From: Gammaproteobacteria bacterium RIFCSPHIGHO2_12_FULL_38_11
Lineage (GTDB): Bacteria > Pseudomonadota > Gammaproteobacteria > Coxiellales > Coxiellaceae
NCBI GenBank assembly: GCA_001801515.1
Contig: MGXX01000005.1
Span: 1-38,408, forward strand
Reading direction: 5' to 3'
Length of the DNA stretch: 38,408 bases
The notes beneath the pieces were generated by a model that made no database searches, was not told the DNA's origin, and worked only from the letters and a program-made list of their open reading frames with translations. This document shows positions 34,015 through 38,408 of the stretch, one piece after another. A program made the translations under genes and the position numbers. Each line of letters begins with the position of its first letter. Positions within the stretch are counted from its first letter, which is position 1.

Positions 34015-34464
34015 TTATCTATCTCGCTTTTCCTGTTTCCTGTCATCATGTAAAAAACTAAACCAGCCAGTAACCACTTCTGAAAAATTATCTAAAATTT
34101 CCTTTCTATCATCATTTAATTGCAAATATCGCGTATACACCAAATCTAAATATTTCTCAAAATCACCATCTTGAAAAATAACCTGACCAGTTGAAACAAT
34201 AACAAACCGAAAAACAGTATCAATGGTTTTTAAATTAATAAAATCTACATGTTCAACATGCATCAAGCTCGCAAGTCCAGGCAGAACATCAAAAAACAGC
34301 TTATTAGAATCCACCTCATCATCCGCAAGAAAAGCCAAATCAATATCGCTTTTTTCAGTTGCATGCCCGGACGCATAACTACCATATAAAATCAGCAGAC
34401 GCAACTTCATCTTGCTTTGCAAAAAAGTGGTTATTTTCTGTATATCATCGTTATGTAACTTCAT
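34015..34464 (-). CDS. mntA: MntA-like nucleotidyltransferase antitoxin
   Basis: Minimal nucleotidyltransferase that acts as antitoxin by adding AMP to the HepT tyrosine. The 149 residues contain the family motif G-S-x10-D-x-D: Gly28, Ser29, Asp40 and Asp42 in LYGSYASGHATEKSDID. The third acidic residue is probably Asp in VEHVDFINL. The gene comes first in a unit mntA-hepT-lpdA on the minus strand, with mntA and hepT directly joined. The upstream 131 bp are shared with the divergent deacetylase gene; only a weak GAGAT site precedes the start. Confidence 0.92.
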   Translation of the reverse strand: MKLHNDDIQKITTFLQSKMKLRLLILYGSYASGHATEKSDIDLAFLADDEVDSNKLFFDVLPGLASLMHVEHVDFINLKTIDTVFRFVIVSTGQVIFQDGDFEKYLDLVYTRYLQLNDDRKEILDNFSEVVTGWFSFLHDDRKQEKRDR

Positions 34465-34595
34465 ATCTCATTGATTTTATCAGTTTATAATTACGATGTC
34501 GCGTTCCAACAGCTAAATTATGCCAGGCTGGCATGGCTTAGAAATATTGGGTATGTTAACCTCATAATTAACACCTATCATGGAGGATACAAAAA

Positions 34596-35381
34596 ATGCG
34601 CTGCATCCTGTTTTCGCTGGTCACCTTCGCTTTGATCATCTGTAGTTCCATTGCATCAGCTGCCACCCCCAGATACATTCCCATCTTCGTCTACCATAAT
34701 TTTGAACCCATAAAAAAAGGCTCAATGACGATCAGCACTAAAAAATTTGAAGAACAGTTACAATGGCTCAAAACAAATGGCTACACTGTTATCCCATTAA
34801 AAGAAGCGGTTGCTTACTTACAAGGAAAAATTGCATCCGTGCCTGCTAAATCTGTCGTCATTACAATAGATGATGGACGCATCACCGTCTTCACGCATGC
34901 CTTACCCATCGTGAAAAGATACAATATTCCCGTCACTTTATTTATCTATCCTTCGATTATTTCACGTGAACCTTATGCAATGACGTGGGGGCAACTCAAA
35001 GAATTACAACAAACACGATTATTCAATATTCAAAGTCACACCTTCTCGCATCCCAATTTCAAGCAAGAAAAAAGACATTTATCCGCTGAAAAGTATACTC
35101 AATTTGTTAATTTTGAATTAAATCATTCAAAAAAAATACTAGCAGAAAAAGCAGGTACGCCAGTGACTTTGTTGGCATGGCCATTTGGTATTTATAACGA
35201 TGATGTGGAACGCGCTGCTGCAAAATCAGGCTATGAAATGGCGTTTAGCATTGCTTATCGATGTGCTACAAAATCAGACAGAGCGATGGCAGTGCCACGA
35301 TATATGTTGCTTGAAACACAGAGCATGAAATTATTTACGATGATGGCCGCATGTCGCATGCAACCAACAAAATACAAATAA
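34596..35381 (+). CDS. Exported polysaccharide deacetylase (NodB domain)
   Basis: Removes acetyl groups from amino sugars such as those of peptidoglycan or exopolysaccharide. The 261-residue precursor has a signal peptide (LFSLVTFALIICSSIASA, cut near ASA). NodB motifs: catalytic and metal Asp92-Asp93 in VITIDDGR, His148 and His152 in SHTFSHPNF, and AWPFGIYND as motif 3. The metal triad is thus complete. GGAGG stands 10 bp before the start. It runs opposite to the surrounding pdh genes, and its stop codon is only 3 bp from the aceF stop, showing it was fitted tightly into the operon. Confidence 0.92.
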   Translation: MRCILFSLVTFALIICSSIASAATPRYIPIFVYHNFEPIKKGSMTISTKKFEEQLQWLKTNGYTVIPLKEAVAYLQGKIASVPAKSVVITIDDGRITVFTHALPIVKRYNIPVTLFIYPSIISREPYAMTWGQLKELQQTRLFNIQSHTFSHPNFKQEKRHLSAEKYTQFVNFELNHSKKILAEKAGTPVTLLAWPFGIYNDDVERAAAKSGYEMAFSIAYRCATKSDRAMAVPRYMLLETQSMKLFTMMAACRMQPTKYK

Positions 35382-35384
35382 GAA

Positions 35385-36674
35385 CTATAACAACAGCGTT
35401 CGAATATCCGACAAACACTGCGACAAATAAACAGCGAAGCGTGCACCATCGGCACCATCAATGACGCGATGATCGTAGGATAAACACAAAGGCATCATTA
35501 AACGAGGCACAAAATTATCTTCTACATACAACGGTTTCATCGTGGCTTTTGAAACCCCTAAAATTGCTACTTCAGGTGCGTTAATAATCGGTGTGAAAGC
35601 AGTGCCACCAATGCCCCCTAAACTAGAAATTGAAAAGCAGCCGCCTTGCATATCGATCATTGTTAATTTGCCATCCCGCGCTTTGCTACTCATCACCTCT
35701 AATTCTTTTGCCAATTCAAAAATACCTTTTTTATCAGCATCGCGAATCACAGGAACCACCAATCCATTTGGCGTATCAACCGCAACCCCCACATGAAAAT
35801 ATTTTTTAAGCATTAAATTTTCACCTGTTGAATCTAATGATGAATTAAATTGTGGAAATTTTTTAAGTCCCGACACGACGGCTTTGATAATAAAAACCAA
35901 GGGCGTTAATTTAAATCCTTTTTTAATCGCTTTGTCTTTATTTTCCTGACGAAATTGCTCAAGCTCTGTGATATCAGCTTCTATAAATTGCGTAACATGC
36001 GGAATAGAAACCCAATTCCGATGCAAATTTGCACCCGAACTTTTTTGAATTTTACTGAGGGGTTTTGATTCGGTTGTGCCAAATTTTGAAAAATCAATAA
36101 CGGGTTGCGCCAATACAGAGAATCCGGAATTATTATTTCCCTTTGATAAATAATTTTTAATATCGTCTTTGGTAATGCGGCCTTTTTCACCGCTGCCTTT
36201 TATTTTCGATAAGTCGATATCGAGTTCGTGGGCGATGCGGCGAATTCCAGGGCTTGCATGTGTGATAAATCCCCCCGATATCGCTGGCGCGATATCGACC
36301 CCCTTTTTCAAAGGGGGTAATTGAGGTGCATCATTTGATTCACCCTTTTTCAAAGAGGGTAATTGAGGTGCATCATTTGATTCACCCCCTTTGAAAAAGG
36401 GGGTCGGTTTTGCGTCAGCAAAACCGGGGGGATTTTCCGCAACACCAGCGACAGTGCAAATCACCGATCCTTCAGAAACCTTATCACCCACTTTAATCGC
36501 AACTGATTCAACAACGCCCGCTTCAGACGATGGGATATCCATACTCGCTTTATCACCTTCAAGGGTAGCCAGCGGCGTATCAATTGCAATCGTGTCGCCC
36601 ACTTTAACTAATACAGCAATAACGTCAACTTGATTTGCAGCGCCAATGTCAGGAACTTTAATTTCTATTGTCAT
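35385..36674 (-). CDS. aceF: Dihydrolipoyl acetyltransferase E2 with repeat-derived linker
   Basis: Core enzyme of pyruvate dehydrogenase; carries acetyl groups on lipoyl lysine to coenzyme A. The 429 residues hold one lipoyl domain (1-79, lipoylated Lys42 in LEGDKASMDIP), a peripheral-subunit-binding domain (about 138-176, HASPGIRRIAHELDIDLSKI), and the catalytic domain ending with SYDHRVIDGADGARF (catalytic His and Asp). The segment 80-136 that links the first two is encoded by a 169-bp palindromic element and contains two 14-residue repeats (ESNDAPQLPSLKKG and ESNDAPQLPPLKKG). The start overlaps the aceE stop by 4 bp. Confidence 0.96.
   Translation of the reverse strand: MTIEIKVPDIGAANQVDVIAVLVKVGDTIAIDTPLATLEGDKASMDIPSSEAGVVESVAIKVGDKVSEGSVICTVAGVAENPPGFADAKPTPFFKGGESNDAPQLPSLKKGESNDAPQLPPLKKGVDIAPAISGGFITHASPGIRRIAHELDIDLSKIKGSGEKGRITKDDIKNYLSKGNNNSGFSVLAQPVIDFSKFGTTESKPLSKIQKSSGANLHRNWVSIPHVTQFIEADITELEQFRQENKDKAIKKGFKLTPLVFIIKAVVSGLKKFPQFNSSLDSTGENLMLKKYFHVGVAVDTPNGLVVPVIRDADKKGIFELAKELEVMSSKARDGKLTMIDMQGGCFSISSLGGIGGTAFTPIINAPEVAILGVSKATMKPLYVEDNFVPRLMMPLCLSYDHRVIDGADGARFAVYLSQCLSDIRTLLL
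36267..36435. repeat. 169-bp multi-hairpin palindromic element inside aceF (family C)
   Basis: Ends are perfect 10-bp inverted repeats, AAATCCCCCC (36267-36276) and GGGGGGATTT (36426-36435). Inside lie a perfect hairpin GATATCGC/GCGATATC (36277-36296), three CCCTTT-type stems such as ACCCCCTTT/AAAGGGGGT (36298-36318), two 42-bp direct repeats starting at 36319 and 36361, and GGTTTTGC/GCAAAACC near the right end. The whole stretch stays open in the aceF frame. Confidence 0.9.
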
Positions 36675-38408
36675 GATTTAACAGGCTCCGGTTTATTTGC
36701 ATCAATTTCCAACTTTTCACGCGCGATTTTTAAATTTTCGAGAGAAAAATCGCCTTTTTCCATTAACGCATATAATGCTGTATAAACAATCATTTTTGCA
36801 TCGACCTCAAAGAAATCGCGTAGTGCTTCGCGCGTATCGCTTCGACCATATCCATCAGTTCCTAATACATAATATGGCGCATGAATTGCTTCGCGAATTT
36901 GATTCGCATTCATTTTTAAATAATCTGTTGCTGCTATAATCGGTGCAGTATTGTCTTTAAAACATTCTTCGACATAACATAATTTTTTCTTTTCTTCGGG
37001 ATTAAAAAGATTTTTACGTGCAATAGTTTCCATGTCTTTGCGTAATTCATTAAAACTTGTTGCGCTCCAGATAGCTGCAATAATATTAAATTTTTCTTTT
37101 AATATATCAGCAGCTTTAATTACTTCAGTCAATATGGCACCCGCGCCTACAAGATGCACGCACCCAACCGGGCGCGTTTCTGTGCTATTTGATGTAGATT
37201 TCACCTGCTCAACATTGATTTCCAGCTGGTAGAGTCCTTTCAATATCCCCACTTCTGAACCCGCAACCATCTTCGGATGATGGTAATTTTCATTCATCAA
37301 ATTAATATAATAAAAAACATCCTCTTGATTCTCAAACATTCGACGAAGACCATCTTGAATAATCACCGCCAACTCATAGGAAAAAGCGGGATCATAGGAA
37401 ACACAATTTGGTACCATACCAAACATAATATAATTATGGCCATCTTGATGTTGCAATCCTTCACCCGCCAATGTGGTGCGACCTGCCGTGCCACCTAAAA
37501 TAAATCCACGTGCACGCATATCTCCCGCTGCCCACACCAGGTCACCAAAGCGTTGGAAACCAAACATCGAATAATAAATATAAAAGGGGATCATCGGCTC
37601 ATGATTAGAAGAGTAAGACGTCGCAGCCGCAATCCATGCCGACATCGCCCCCGCTTCAGAAATACCTTCTTGCAATAATTGGCCTTTTTGATCTTCGCGA
37701 TAATACATTAACTGCTTTTTATCTTCAGGTTGATAATGCTGTCCCTGTGGTGCATAAATACCAATTTGTCGAAACAATCCTTCCATACCAAAGGTGCGTG
37801 ATTCATCAGCAACAATAGGTACTATTCGTTCTTTAATATTATTATCTTTCAATAAAGTCGACAAAATACGCACAAAAGCCATCGTACTTGAAATATCGCG
37901 CTCACCTGAACCTGCTAATAAAGTTTCAAATGCAAATAATTCTGGCACGATTAATTTTTCGCATTGGGGATCACGGGCAGGCAAAACCCCACCCAACTTT
38001 TTGCGATTATTTTTCAAAAAGTTAATTTCTGCGGACTTCTTTTTGGGCTTATAATAATTTAATTTTTCAAGATCCGTGTCTGATAAGTCCAACCCAAAAC
38101 GTTCCCGAAAATGTTTTAAGGTTTCAACTGACATTTTTTTTGTTTGATGCGCCACATTTAACGCCTCACCACTTTTACCCATGCCGAAACCCTTGACTGT
38201 TTTAGCTAAGATAACGGTTGGTTGATTTTTATGGGCAACCGCTGCAGCATAAGCAGCATACACTTTTTGCGGATCATGTCCGCCGTCTAATAGGATTCTT
38301 TTTAATTGTTCATCACTTAAATCAGAAACCAATGTTAATAATTCAGGATATTTTCCAAAAAAATTCGCACGCAAATAAGCACCGTCATTAGCAGAAAATT
38401 TTTGGTAT
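36671..38408 (-). CDS. aceE: Pyruvate dehydrogenase E1 (homodimeric type), 5' end beyond the window
   Basis: Thiamine-dependent E1 enzyme that decarboxylates pyruvate and acetylates the lipoyl domain of AceF. About 579 codons are present, with the first 300 or so residues lying outside the window; the frame is open to the last base, so no start is seen. Typical stretches are KTVKGFGMGKSGEALNVAHQ, QRFGDLVWAAGDMRARGFI, LGGTAGRTTLAGEGLQHQDG and APYYVLGTDGYGRSDTREAL. One insertion of about 12 residues (NSTETRPVGCV) before HLVGAGAIL is encoded by a copy of the family B palindrome. The stop overlaps the aceF start by 4 bp. Confidence 0.97.
   Translation of the reverse strand, partial: YQKFSANDGAYLRANFFGKYPELLTLVSDLSDEQLKRILLDGGHDPQKVYAAYAAAVAHKNQPTVILAKTVKGFGMGKSGEALNVAHQTKKMSVETLKHFRERFGLDLSDTDLEKLNYYKPKKKSAEINFLKNNRKKLGGVLPARDPQCEKLIVPELFAFETLLAGSGERDISSTMAFVRILSTLLKDNNIKERIVPIVADESRTFGMEGLFRQIGIYAPQGQHYQPEDKKQLMYYREDQKGQLLQEGISEAGAMSAWIAAATSYSSNHEPMIPFYIYYSMFGFQRFGDLVWAAGDMRARGFILGGTAGRTTLAGEGLQHQDGHNYIMFGMVPNCVSYDPAFSYELAVIIQDGLRRMFENQEDVFYYINLMNENYHHPKMVAGSEVGILKGLYQLEINVEQVKSTSNSTETRPVGCVHLVGAGAILTEVIKAADILKEKFNIIAAIWSATSFNELRKDMETIARKNLFNPEEKKKLCYVEECFKDNTAPIIAATDYLKMNANQIREAIHAPYYVLGTDGYGRSDTREALRDFFEVDAKMIVYTALYALMEKGDFSLENLKIAREKLEIDANKPEPVKS
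37156..37184. repeat. Family B palindrome embedded in aceE
   Basis: Matches the copies at 6096-6126 and 6138-6168 over 29 bp with only a few differences; the dyad arms are ACGCACCC (37158-37165) and GGGCGCGT (37170-37177). On the coding strand it reads as Thr-Arg-Pro-Val-Gly-Cys-Val and neighbours. Confidence 0.82.

Noticed and set aside
34521..34533. TGCCA/TGGCA palindrome upstream of the deacetylase as an operator
   Set aside because: Short 5-bp arms and no promoter positioned around it; could easily be chance.

Overview
This window looks like chromosomal DNA of an AT-rich gammaproteobacterium, most likely a host-associated member of the Legionellales (Coxiella/Legionella-like). That placement is inferred from the mix of gammaproteobacterial housekeeping genes (homodimeric-type AceE, RimK, NhaA, PepN, XseB-IspA-Dxs, YdgA/DUF945), large lineage-specific helical proteins of the kind seen as secreted effectors in that order, and heavy palindromic-repeat load. 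No rRNA, tRNA, CRISPR array or prophage was seen.

Layout. 1-1.3 kb: an ISAs1-family transposase with an intact DDE triad. 1.4-6.1 kb: two large unrecognised proteins in tandem, effector-like. 6.1-7.2 kb: rpsU and a YqeY gene on the minus strand, separated by a 67-bp tandem array and flanked by a second palindromic repeat. 7.3-14.5 kb: holin-like membrane protein, nhaA, pepN, two unrecognised membrane proteins, and rimK with an ATP-dependent zinc protease-type aspartic peptidase. 14.6-18.9 kb: two convergent small exported proteins around a long nested dyad, then two overlapping MscS-family channels. 19-24.7 kb: isoprenoid precursor genes xseB-ispA and dxs-smr on either side of a DUF945 protein. 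24.7-27.4 kb: a BioC-like methyltransferase with a degraded SAM site, comF, and an L,D-transpeptidase lipoprotein. 27.5-32.1 kb: another unrecognised large protein and two orphan AAA ATPases, each with a palindrome in its promoter, facing a gene remnant that ends in a CaaX-like tetrapeptide. 32.1-38.4 kb: the pyruvate dehydrogenase genes aceE (cut by the window end), aceF and lpdA, with a polysaccharide deacetylase and a MntA-HepT toxin-antitoxin pair lodged between aceF and lpdA.

Main themes. (1) At least three different palindromic repeat families have entered protein-coding genes in frame: an inverted-repeat element in the Smr gene (also forming the 3' end of the DUF945 gene), a 31-bp palindrome in aceE, and a 169-bp multi-hairpin element that forms the whole linker of AceF. 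This resembles the behaviour of Rickettsia palindromic elements. (2) The pdh operon is split, and lpdA now sits 11 bp behind a toxin gene. (3) Two AAA ATPase genes carry near-consensus promoters overlapped by perfect or near-perfect dyads, suggesting tight repression. All functional calls come from reading the translated sequence by eye; no database search was possible.
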